Positions 1 through 5,123 of a stretch of DNA of 5,765 nt are shown one piece after another. The notes beneath the pieces were generated by a model. The model saw only the letters and a program-made list of their open reading frames with translations. It did no database searches and had not been told where the DNA came from. The position numbers and the translations under genes were made by a program. Every line of letters begins with the position of its first letter. Within the stretch, counting starts at the first letter, position 1. The DNA is from Ruminococcus sp. UBA1366 (GTDB taxonomy: Bacteria; Bacillota; Clostridia; Oscillospirales; Ruminococcaceae), in NCBI GenBank assembly GCA_002306005.1, contig DBRO01000035.1, positions 4,834-10,598 of the forward strand. The letters run 5' to 3'.

Positions 1-22
1 GCGTCAGATCCTGCGGCTGGGG

Positions 23-64
23 AAATAAAAAACAGCGAAACGGACAGGCAATCCGTTTTGCTGT
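23..64 (-). terminator. Probable intrinsic terminator of the thr operon (minus strand)
   Basis: Positions 32-44 pair with 52-64 to give a 13-bp stem with one G-U pair (on the plus-strand reading) and a 7-nt loop (45-51). Read on the minus strand, the stem is followed by TTTTTTATTT (complement of 23-32), the classic U-tract of a Rho-independent terminator. On the plus strand the stem is followed by AAACAAG, so it is oriented for minus-strand transcripts. The only minus-strand gene upstream of it is thrB, about 720 bp away, with the toxin-antitoxin module between them. The structure is seen directly; assignment to thrB is inference. Confidence 0.6.
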
Positions 65-67
65 AAA
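59..67 (+). repeat. Left copy of 9-bp inverted repeat flanking the TA module
   Basis: TGCTGTAAA here is the exact reverse complement of TTTACAGCA at 782-790. The two copies bracket the whole toxin-antitoxin cassette (promoter to toxin stop). This left copy overlaps the 3' arm of the terminator hairpin. It could mark an insertion boundary or be chance. Confidence 0.4.
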
Positions 68-94
68 CAAGTGCATTTTCAGTTCCGTTTTTGG

Positions 95-123
95 TTGACT
101 TTATAGCATGAATCGGGTATAAT
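95..123 (+). promoter_or_regulatory. Sigma-A promoter of the toxin-antitoxin operon
   Basis: A -35 box TTGACT (95-100, 5/6 to consensus) and a -10 box TATAAT (118-123, 6/6) are separated by exactly 17 bp. The predicted transcription start is near 130, leaving about 48 nt of leader before the antitoxin ATG at 178. It is one of the two best promoters in the window. Confidence 0.85.
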
Positions 124-126
124 ATG

Positions 127-162
127 AATAGAATTGTGCTATTGCTGAGTATTTGCAAATAG
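127..162 (+). promoter_or_regulatory. Candidate TA autoregulatory operator
   Basis: A perfect 12-bp palindrome, TATTTGCAAATA, lies at 150-161, between the predicted transcription start and the ribosome site. AATAG occurs at 127-131 and 158-162 and its complement CTATT at 139-143, so three alternating copies of one pentamer cover the start site and leader. Phd/YefM-family antitoxins are known to bind palindromes around their own promoters. Assigning this site to the antitoxin is inference. Confidence 0.5.
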
Positions 163-177
163 AAAGGGGTTGGAGTT

Positions 178-465
178 ATGTATATTCGTCCGTCCGCTGC
201 CATACGGCAACATTACAATGAAATTGCTGAGATGTGCAGAAAAACCGCAGAACCGATTTTCCTTACCAAAAATGGCGAGGGCGATTTGGTAGTTATGGAT
301 ATTGAAACGTACAACCGCCGAGAAAAAATGTTGAAACTTCGTGAAGAACTGCTTGCAGTGGAGGAAGACCGAGTGCATGGCAACAGTGGTTACACGGTTG
401 GGGCGGTTACTGCAAAAATGCGGGGCGTGATCAAGGAGGCTTCCGCGCATGGAACAGGCGAATAA
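178..465 (+). CDS. Type II antitoxin, Phd/YefM-like
   Basis: This 95-aa protein resembles the Phd/YefM antitoxin family. The N-terminal part (about residues 1-50) has the expected layout: IRPSAAIRQHYNEIAE, a short helical stretch, then PIFLTKNGEGDLVVMDIETY, the beta strand and turn of the dimerising DNA-binding fold. The remainder (about 50-95) is charged and probably wraps the toxin, ending in a flexible tail. Antitoxins of this class bind and neutralise the partner toxin and repress their own operon. The ATG at 178 has a ribosome site AAAGGGG (163-169) 8 nt upstream and follows a near-consensus promoter. It is the first gene of a two-gene operon; its last 17 bp overlap the toxin start, a common way of coupling the two products. 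Family assignment is by recognition only, without a search. Confidence 0.82.
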   Translation: MYIRPSAAIRQHYNEIAEMCRKTAEPIFLTKNGEGDLVVMDIETYNRREKMLKLREELLAVEEDRVHGNSGYTVGAVTAKMRGVIKEASAHGTGE

Positions 466-766
466 ATACCATGTAATTGTATCGGAACGTGCGGCGCAAA
501 TGTTGGTTTCTCATGCGGCATTTTTGGCACAAACCAGCCCAAATGCGGCAGAACGATTTACCATAGCTTTTGAAAAAGCCGCAAATTCTTTAGAAAGGAT
601 GCCGCAGCGTTGTCCGTGGTTGAGCGGAGCATATATTCCACGCAATGCTTATCGGTGTCTTTTGTTTGAAAAACATTATCTGTTGATTTTTCAGATTGCA
701 GATGATACTGTATATGCGGATTGTGTGGTGGATTGCAGGCAGGATTATGACTGGCTGCTCCGATGA
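449..766 (+). CDS. Type II toxin, RelE/ParE superfamily
   Basis: This 105-aa protein has the size and layout of RelE/ParE-superfamily toxins: a short first strand (YHVIVSERAAQML, about 7-19), a helical hairpin (about 20-55, including SPNAAERFTIAFEKAANSLE), then a beta-sheet core with RNAYRCLLFEKHYLLIFQI (about 65-83) and a C-terminal strand ending in DYDWLL. The IPRNAYRCLLFEKHYLLIF stretch matches the pattern seen in ParE-like members. ParE poisons DNA gyrase while RelE cuts ribosome-bound mRNA; the sequence alone does not decide which applies, and an inactive variant cannot be excluded. The ATG at 449 lies inside the antitoxin frame and has its own strong site AAGGAGG (433-439), 9 nt upstream. 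Its stop is only 16 bp from the thrB stop on the opposite strand, with no terminator in between. Confidence 0.8.
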   Translation: MEQANKYHVIVSERAAQMLVSHAAFLAQTSPNAAERFTIAFEKAANSLERMPQRCPWLSGAYIPRNAYRCLLFEKHYLLIFQIADDTVYADCVVDCRQDYDWLLR

Positions 767-781
767 TTCGGGTAGATACAA

Positions 782-790
782 TTTACAGCA
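782..790 (-). repeat. Right copy of 9-bp inverted repeat flanking the TA module
   Basis: TTTACAGCA is the exact reverse complement of 59-67. It overlaps the thrB stop codon (783-785), so the right edge of the candidate inserted segment would fall at the end of thrB. Confidence 0.4.
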
Positions 791-1673
791 GTACCGTTCC
801 TTGATTATCAATTTCCATCTCGCTGACTTGCCAGTCCGAAAGACCGGCGCTGTCCAGCGAGAATTTTGTTTTTCCGGCAAAGAACTCGTTTTCCTCGTCC
901 ACGATTGCCATCACCGCCGGACCGGCACCGCTGATGTACACCGCGTATGCGCCGTGGGTGTAGGCAATGTCAAACACCTCCCGACAGTGCGGAATCAGCT
1001 CCATGCGATAGGGTTGGTGGAGGCGGTCATGCACAGCGGTGCGGAGATTTTCGAGCTTGCCTGTAAGCAAGGAAGCCGAAAACAGCGCGGCGCGCGAGAG
1101 ATTATACACCGCATCCTTGTGGGAAACCATTTCCGGCAGGCAGGCACGGGCTTTCTCGGTTTTCAGTTCAAACGCGGGAATGAGCGCAACGAATTTCAGC
1201 TTGGTGAAAACCTCCTGCTTCACCCAATGCACTTTTTTACCGTCGAACACTGCCGTCACAATACCGCCTAAAAAGGCAGGGGCGGTGTTGTCCGGATGTC
1301 CCTCAATCAGCGCGGCGAGGTCTACCAAATCGTCCGTGGTGAGGGGATTGCCCAGCAGGGTGTTGGCACCCACCAGTCCGCCCACAATACACGCGGAACT
1401 CGAACCCAGTCCCCGTGCCATGGGGATATGATTGGTTTGCACCAGCTTTAAGCCTTGGAGTTCCTTGCCGCAAACCGCAAACAAATCCTTTGCGGAACGA
1501 TACACAAGGTTCGTTTCATCCGTGGGAACTTCCGTGTTGCCGTCCGTGGTGGTAATGTCAATCCGGTCGGATTCCTCCATGTCGATATAGTTGTAGAAAT
1601 TCAGCGCCAGTCCGAGGGCGTCAAAGCCCGCGCCGAGATTGGCGCTGGTGGCGGGGATGCGAATGCGTATCAT
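783..1673 (-). CDS. thrB: Homoserine kinase
   Basis: Homoserine kinase phosphorylates L-homoserine with ATP to O-phosphohomoserine, the substrate of threonine synthase; it is a cytoplasmic GHMP-superfamily enzyme. The 296-aa length is typical. Visible signatures are the N-terminal PATSANLGAGFD (7-18), the GHMP phosphate-binding loop IPMARGLGSSSA (83-94), EGHPDN (124-129, substrate and metal region), DRLHQPYR (216-223) and the C-terminal SGAGP (248-252). All key motifs are intact. The ATG at 1671-1673 has the ribosome site AAGGAGA (complement of 1681-1687), which overlaps the stop codon of the HIT gene upstream; the 12-bp gap suggests translational coupling. It is the last gene of the thr operon and converges on the toxin gene. 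Confidence 0.96.
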   Translation of the reverse strand: MIRIRIPATSANLGAGFDALGLALNFYNYIDMEESDRIDITTTDGNTEVPTDETNLVYRSAKDLFAVCGKELQGLKLVQTNHIPMARGLGSSSACIVGGLVGANTLLGNPLTTDDLVDLAALIEGHPDNTAPAFLGGIVTAVFDGKKVHWVKQEVFTKLKFVALIPAFELKTEKARACLPEMVSHKDAVYNLSRAALFSASLLTGKLENLRTAVHDRLHQPYRMELIPHCREVFDIAYTHGAYAVYISGAGPAVMAIVDEENEFFAGKTKFSLDSAGLSDWQVSEMEIDNQGTVLL

Positions 1674-1680
1674 GACGGGT

Positions 1681-1687
1681 TCTCCTT
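1681..1687 (-). promoter_or_regulatory. thrB ribosome binding site overlapping the HIT gene stop codon
   Basis: AAGGAGA on the minus strand lies 7 nt before the thrB ATG, and its first two bases are the last two of the HIT gene TAA stop (1686-1688). A ribosome finishing the HIT gene would stop on the thrB start region, which favours coupled translation. Confidence 0.75.
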
Positions 1688-2165
1688 ATTGTACGATTTT
1701 TTCGTATGCCTTTTCCATTTGGCGCAGAAGTGCTGTGGTGAGCGCTTTTTTCATTTCCTCATGCGCTAAGGGGTTGTACTGGAACTTCAAGTCCGTCCAA
1801 CAGGCTTTGGGATAATGCCACGGCGGCATTTTGCGAAGTTCTTCCGGTTCGCTTGCGTACCGCGGAAAAATATGCGCATGTAAATACGAATCCGTGTTGC
1901 CGAGAATATCATAATTGATACGCAGCGGGGCACAAATCTCCATAATCGCGTCGCCAATCAGACTCATGTCCAGCAGAAAATCCGCGCGTTGGGGAAGCGT
2001 TCGTTCATTCAGCGAATCCGCCTTCGGTACGCCCAGCAAAACGCAGTATCCGCGCAGGAATTGTGTATCGCCCAATACGGCAAAGCCGCTTTTCATGCGT
2101 GCCAGAACCATGGGGTTTTCTCCTAGCAGTGCGGCGGCAATTCGGTCGGCTTTCCAGTTTTCCAT
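1686..2165 (-). CDS. HIT-superfamily protein (nucleotide hydrolase/transferase-like), incomplete histidine triad
   Basis: This 159-aa protein is a histidine-triad (HIT) superfamily member related to Ap4A hydrolase-like proteins (COG0537 type). The diagnostic region is INYDILGNTDSYLHAHIFPRY (about 83-103). The triad reads Y94-L-H96-A-H98-I-F: the first histidine of the usual HxHxHxx is tyrosine, while the middle histidine (the nucleophile in the family) and the third remain. HIT enzymes hydrolyse or transfer nucleotidyl groups; the substrate here cannot be told. The C-terminal half (PPWHYPKACW, then a helical tail) also resembles this subgroup. The ATG at 2163-2165 follows CAGGGAG (complement of 2171-2177) with a 5-nt gap. 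It lies between hom and thrB, which suggests co-expression, but no threonine-pathway role is established for it. Confidence 0.82.
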   Translation of the reverse strand: MENWKADRIAAALLGENPMVLARMKSGFAVLGDTQFLRGYCVLLGVPKADSLNERTLPQRADFLLDMSLIGDAIMEICAPLRINYDILGNTDSYLHAHIFPRYASEPEELRKMPPWHYPKACWTDLKFQYNPLAHEEMKKALTTALLRQMEKAYEKIVQ

Positions 2166-2186
2166 ACAAACTCCCTGTTATCAAAC

Positions 2187-2235
2187 AGCCCGTACCGTGG
2201 CAGTTTATGTGCCTTGGATACGGGCTTCTCTTTTT
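2187..2235 (+). terminator. Intercistronic hairpin between hom and the HIT gene, with plus-strand U-tract
   Basis: Positions 2187-2194 pair perfectly with 2219-2226 (AGCCCGTA/TACGGGCT). An inner 4-bp stem, 2199-2202 with 2210-2213, closes a 7-nt loop. On the plus strand it is followed by TCTCTTTTTC, as in an intrinsic terminator. On the minus strand (the operon's direction) the stem is slightly stronger because of one extra G-U pair, but is followed only by GTTTGA. It could therefore stop antisense transcription, partly attenuate hom transcripts, or protect the hom mRNA 3' end. The structure is seen; its role is inference. Confidence 0.5.
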
Positions 2236-3474
2236 CTATAAGATCCGAATTTTGCTGAGAATATCGCCCGTATGGGAGAGGATTGTCAGGTTTTCGTCAA
2301 TTTGTTCTTCCATCATGTTGGGCGTGATGAATGCAAGCTCGTTTTTGGGCCTGCCGGCACGTTCGATGAAAATCAGCTTGCCAAACATCTCCGACAGCGC
2401 ACTCTTGAGTTGGTCTGCCTTGTCTGCGCGGATCCGCACATACATGGAAACCTCTGCTTGCTTGTAGGAAATCACAAAGTCGCGTTCGCCCGTATCTTCC
2501 CAAGAAATATCCAGATTGCGTTCCTTATGCCGGAGAGCATCGATGATATCGCCCAGCACTGCCGAGGCGGTGGGGAGTTTTCCCGCGCCCTTGCCGTAGA
2601 ACATGACATCGCCCACGCCGTCGCCGATGACGGTGATGGCATTATAAACGTCCTCCACGGCGGCAAGAATACTTGATTTGCTCACCAGACGGGGGCAAAC
2701 GATTGCGGTTAGTTGATCCTCACCCACGGATTTTACGGTGCCGATGAGCTTGACCGCATAGCCGGCGTTTTCGGCATATTCCACGTCGTCCGTAGTGATT
2801 TTTGTAATGCCGGAGCAATGCACCATTTCCGGATAGATATGCCGTCCAAATGCCAGCGAACCTAAAATGCAGATTTTCCGGCAGGCATCGTAGCCCTCTA
2901 CATCCGCAGTGGGATCTTTTTCGGCATAACCCAGCTTCTGGGCAGTTTTCAGCGCGGTTTCAAAATCCACCTGCTCCCGAATCATCTTCGTTAAAATAAA
3001 GTTCGTGGTACCGTTTAAAATGCCGCTGACTTCCTCAATCGTATTGCCGGCAAGGCACTTATTCAGCGGGCGGATAATAGGAATGCCCCCGCCGACGCTG
3101 GCTTCAAACAAATAATTGACATTGTGCGCATGGGCAATGGCGAGCAATTCCGCGCCGTGGTAGGCAACCAGCTCTTTGTTGGAAGTTACCACACTTTTGC
3201 CGCTTTCCAGCAGTTGTTTGGTGAACTGATAGGCAGGATTCAGCCCGCCCATGACTTCCGCAACAACCTCGACTTCTTGATCGTCCCGTACAATGGCAAA
3301 GTCCTTCACGAATTTCTCGTGATAGGGGCTGTCGGGGAACTCCTTTAAATCCACGATATATTTGATTTCGACTTCTCTGCCGACTTTTTTAGCAATAGAT
3401 GCCTTGTTTTTTTCAAACAGCTCCACGGTTCCGGAGCCGACCACGCCATAGCCGATTACGGCAATTTTACTCAT
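2236..3474 (-). CDS. hom: Homoserine dehydrogenase
   Basis: Homoserine dehydrogenase reduces L-aspartate 4-semialdehyde to L-homoserine with NAD(P)H, the branch step towards threonine and methionine. The 412 aa form three parts: a Rossmann domain with GYGVVGSG (8-15) and SNKELVA (98-104); a catalytic/dimer domain with EASVGGGIPII (124-134), GILNGTTNFIL (151-161) and GYAEKDPTADVEGYDACRK (182-200), where D191, D196 and K200 match the catalytic acids and lysine known from yeast Hom6; and a C-terminal ACT domain (about 335-412), which in this family mediates threonine feedback inhibition. No key residue is missing. The ATG at 3472-3474 follows GGAAAGGG (complement of 3486-3493) by 11 nt. It lies 51 bp downstream of the ACT-domain gene in the same operon; no convincing separate promoter was found in that gap. 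Confidence 0.96.
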   Translation of the reverse strand: MSKIAVIGYGVVGSGTVELFEKNKASIAKKVGREVEIKYIVDLKEFPDSPYHEKFVKDFAIVRDDQEVEVVAEVMGGLNPAYQFTKQLLESGKSVVTSNKELVAYHGAELLAIAHAHNVNYLFEASVGGGIPIIRPLNKCLAGNTIEEVSGILNGTTNFILTKMIREQVDFETALKTAQKLGYAEKDPTADVEGYDACRKICILGSLAFGRHIYPEMVHCSGITKITTDDVEYAENAGYAVKLIGTVKSVGEDQLTAIVCPRLVSKSSILAAVEDVYNAITVIGDGVGDVMFYGKGAGKLPTASAVLGDIIDALRHKERNLDISWEDTGERDFVISYKQAEVSMYVRIRADKADQLKSALSEMFGKLIFIERAGRPKNELAFITPNMMEEQIDENLTILSHTGDILSKIRIL

Positions 3475-3525
3475 GAAAATACAAACCCTTTCCAGTATGA
3501 AACTACGATTACTTTGACAAAAAAC

Positions 3526-3984
3526 TTATTCTTCCGAGATGATTTTAGCTTCCACCACGCCGTCAATTTCTTTCAGGCGTCCCAATACCGTTGCGCCGGC
3601 AAACTCCGTTTGTGCGGCACAGTCGCGTTCAAATTTCGCTGTAACGGTAACGGATGCAACCGCATCCACGGGCAGATTCTGATTCACGGTTAGGATATTC
3701 GCGCCCAGTGCATACAGACCGGACAGCACGGAGGAGAGAATGCCCTTTTCATCACGCAGAATAAGATAGAAGGACACAATGCGGTTGCGAATTTTTTCGT
3801 CATAGGCAAACACGCAATCTTTGTATTTATAATACGCGCTGCGGGAAATCCCCACGGCACGGCAAGCCTCCGAGGAGCTTTTTGCTTTGCCCGTCATGCG
3901 CAGTTTTTTCGCTTCCAGCACCTTTACAATAATATCCGGCAGCACGCAGGAATCCACCACCACAAACCGGTTTGCATCGCCCAA
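3526..3984 (-). CDS. PheB-like ACT-domain protein with HTH-like segment, candidate thr operon regulator
   Basis: From the TTG start this is a 152-aa protein similar to B. subtilis PheB (UPF0735, about 147 aa). The N-terminal half contains VVVDSCVLPDIIVKVLEAKKL and then SSSEACRAVGISRSAYYKYK (36-55), which looks like a helix-turn-helix unit. The C-terminal half (about 67-149) is an ACT domain, a fold that commonly binds amino acids (LRDEKGILSSVLSGLYALGANILTV...). Upstream in-frame codons exist to 4044, but those residues do not look like the family and lie inside the promoter and leader. The start chosen is TTG at 3982-3984 because GGGGGTGA ends 5 nt before it and the protein then matches PheB in length. 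It is the first gene of the operon with hom, the HIT gene and thrB. A regulatory role for threonine is inference, supported by placement and by recalled work on B. subtilis ThrR. Confidence 0.85.
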   Translation of the reverse strand: MGDANRFVVVDSCVLPDIIVKVLEAKKLRMTGKAKSSSEACRAVGISRSAYYKYKDCVFAYDEKIRNRIVSFYLILRDEKGILSSVLSGLYALGANILTVNQNLPVDAVASVTVTAKFERDCAAQTEFAGATVLGRLKEIDGVVEAKIISEE

Positions 3985-3989
3985 ATGGT

Positions 3990-3997
3990 TCACCCCC
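3990..3997 (-). promoter_or_regulatory. Shine-Dalgarno site that fixes the TTG start of the ACT-domain gene
   Basis: GGGGGTGA on the minus strand (7 of 8 to GGAGGTGA) is followed by 5 nt and then TTG. An in-frame GTG (3991-3993) lies inside this element and has no good site of its own, so TTG is preferred. Confidence 0.7.
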
Positions 3998-4012
3998 GAA
4001 AAACAGATGTAT

Positions 4013-4021
4013 GTAGTGCAA
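4013..4021 (-). repeat. Downstream copy of 9-bp direct repeat around the thr operon promoter
   Basis: TTGCACTAC on the minus strand begins 5 nt after the -10 box, across the predicted transcription start. It is identical to the copy at 4056-4064, with a centre-to-centre distance of 43 bp, about four helical turns. This is a candidate operator half. Confidence 0.6.
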
Positions 4022-4026
4022 ATACA

Positions 4027-4055
4027 ACTATACCATTTCCGCAAACGTTTGTCAA
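4027..4055 (-). promoter_or_regulatory. Sigma-A promoter of the ACT-hom-HIT-thrB operon
   Basis: On the minus strand, TTGACA (4050-4055, 6/6) and TATAGT (4027-4032, 5/6) are separated by 17 bp. The predicted start is near 4020, giving a leader of about 36 nt before the TTG start, too short for a T-box, riboswitch or leader-peptide attenuator. It lies 22 bp downstream of the ABC ATPase stop, so the thr operon has its own promoter despite sharing the strand. Confidence 0.88.
4042..4051 (-). promoter_or_regulatory. 10-bp palindrome in the thr promoter spacer, candidate operator
   Basis: CAAACGTTTG is a perfect palindrome overlapping the -35 box and filling the upstream part of the spacer. Its central AAACGTTT resembles LacI/GalR-family operators such as the E. 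coli PurR box. A repressor bound here would block RNA polymerase. The binding protein is unknown and chance is possible. Confidence 0.4.
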
Positions 4056-4064
4056 GTAGTGCAA
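4056..4064 (-). repeat. Upstream copy of 9-bp direct repeat around the thr operon promoter
   Basis: TTGCACTAC on the minus strand directly abuts the -35 box (TTGCACTAC then TTGACA). It pairs with the identical copy at 4013-4021. Confidence 0.6.
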
Positions 4065-4077
4065 TAACGGATGAAGA

Positions 4078-5070
4078 TCAACTCAATTCGGGCTGCTCGG
4101 AATGGATGCAAATACTGGTGATTACCTGCTCCATCGACAAATCCCGCACAGAAAGATCCGTGAAGGAAAGTCCTTTCAGCTGGCTTAAGAAATCGGGAAT
4201 GGAAATGTCAGTGGTATCCACTTCCAGCAGGAGATATCGTGGGTCGTCCTGTTCCAGAATTTTTGCGTGCGGAATAAGACCGCCGTGATAGGGGGCATCC
4301 AGTGTGAAGCCGACCCACTTTTTTTCGCCCAGTGTGGAGCGGAGCGCTGCGAGGTTGGAATCGAACACTTTCTTTCCGTCGTGTAGAATAATGATATGCT
4401 GTGCAATGAGATCAATGACATCCAGATCCTGCGAGGCTAGAATAAACGTTGTACCGCGGCGGTTCATTTCGCGAATGAAATCTTGAATTTTGGCTTTTTC
4501 TACGGGATCCAGTCCTACCAGCGGTTCATCCAGAAAAACGACTTCCGGTGCGTGCAGCATTGCCATTATGAATTCGCATTTCATGCGTTCGCCCAGCGAA
4601 AGCGCCTGGGTGGGTTTGTGGATCACTTCCTCCACGGAAAGGAAGGCAGCCATTTCATTTAGTCGCGCAGTGTATGTCGCATCGGGAATGTCATAGATTG
4701 CTTTGTTCACGGTAAAGCTATCCACGGGCGGTTTGTCTAAAAGCAGCTGGGATTTCTGACCAAACACGGTACCGATGCGGCGGACATAACGCGGGCGATC
4801 ATTTGCGGGAAAATACCCCATGGCACGGATCATGCCCGTGGTAGGATACAATCCGCCGCAGAGCATTTTTAAGGTCGTAGATTTTCCCGCGCCGTTTAGC
4901 CCGAGAATGCCGCAGATTTCCCCTTTATAAATGGAAAAGCTGAGATTGTTCACCGCAAATATACGGTCTTTGTCTTGTTTTAGACAGCTCTTTTTGGTAT
5001 CCCTCCGTCCGCTTCCGCGGCGGTAGGTGTAATAATGCTTCGATAAATCTTTGACTTCAATCAATGCCAT
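4078..5070 (-). CDS. ABC transporter ATP-binding protein, COG4586-like (ABC-2 type exporter)
   Basis: This 330-aa protein is an ABC ATPase. From the ATG at 5068-5070: an A-loop region with a basic insertion (about 12-37), Walker A GLNGAGKST (57-65), Q-loop with VFGQKSQLL (about 102-110, Q105), signature LSLGER (157-162), Walker B VVFLDEP (177-183, catalytic E182), D-loop GLDP (186-189), and a C-terminal accessory domain of roughly 95 residues. The GQKSQL...VDSF motif and length point to the COG4586 group, which normally works with two ABC-2 membrane subunits. The usual H-loop histidine is glutamine (Q214, in LASQDLDVI). The start was chosen because AAAGGAG (complement of 5081-5087) lies 10 nt upstream; 23 further in-frame codons upstream look non-coding. 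No permease gene is adjacent within the window, and no terminator separates it from the thr promoter. The cargo is unknown. Confidence 0.9.
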   Translation of the reverse strand: MALIEVKDLSKHYYTYRRGSGRRDTKKSCLKQDKDRIFAVNNLSFSIYKGEICGILGLNGAGKSTTLKMLCGGLYPTTGMIRAMGYFPANDRPRYVRRIGTVFGQKSQLLLDKPPVDSFTVNKAIYDIPDATYTARLNEMAAFLSVEEVIHKPTQALSLGERMKCEFIMAMLHAPEVVFLDEPLVGLDPVEKAKIQDFIREMNRRGTTFILASQDLDVIDLIAQHIIILHDGKKVFDSNLAALRSTLGEKKWVGFTLDAPYHGGLIPHAKILEQDDPRYLLLEVDTTDISIPDFLSQLKGLSFTDLSVRDLSMEQVITSICIHSEQPELS

Positions 5071-5123
5071 TTGCCGCCGACTCCTTTCTATTGTTTTCTT
5101 CTGTATTGTTAAAAAACGCCAAG

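Noticed and set aside
2..28. Possible last codons (RQILRLGK, then TAA) of a plus-strand gene ending at the left edge
   Set aside because: Only eight residues are visible. It would fit a convergent gene sharing the 23-64 terminator, but that is too little to call a gene.
139..450. 103-codon open frame on the minus strand
   Set aside because: Antisense to the antitoxin gene, with no recognisable motif; a shadow frame.
696..1271. 191-codon open frame on the plus strand
   Set aside because: It lies mostly antisense to the well-supported thrB; it has no family resemblance and no ribosome site worth noting.
3475..3525. Possible extra promoter before hom (TTGTCA with CATACT)
   Set aside because: The spacer is only 15 bp and the -10 matches 4/6; the operon promoter at 4027-4055 is far better.
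3985..4020. T-box, threonine riboswitch or leader-peptide attenuator before the thr operon
   Set aside because: The predicted leader is about 36 nt, with no run of threonine codons and no terminator hairpin.
3985..4044. N-terminal extension of the ACT-domain protein from the ATG at 4044
   Set aside because: That start would lie upstream of the -10 box, and the extra residues do not resemble the family.
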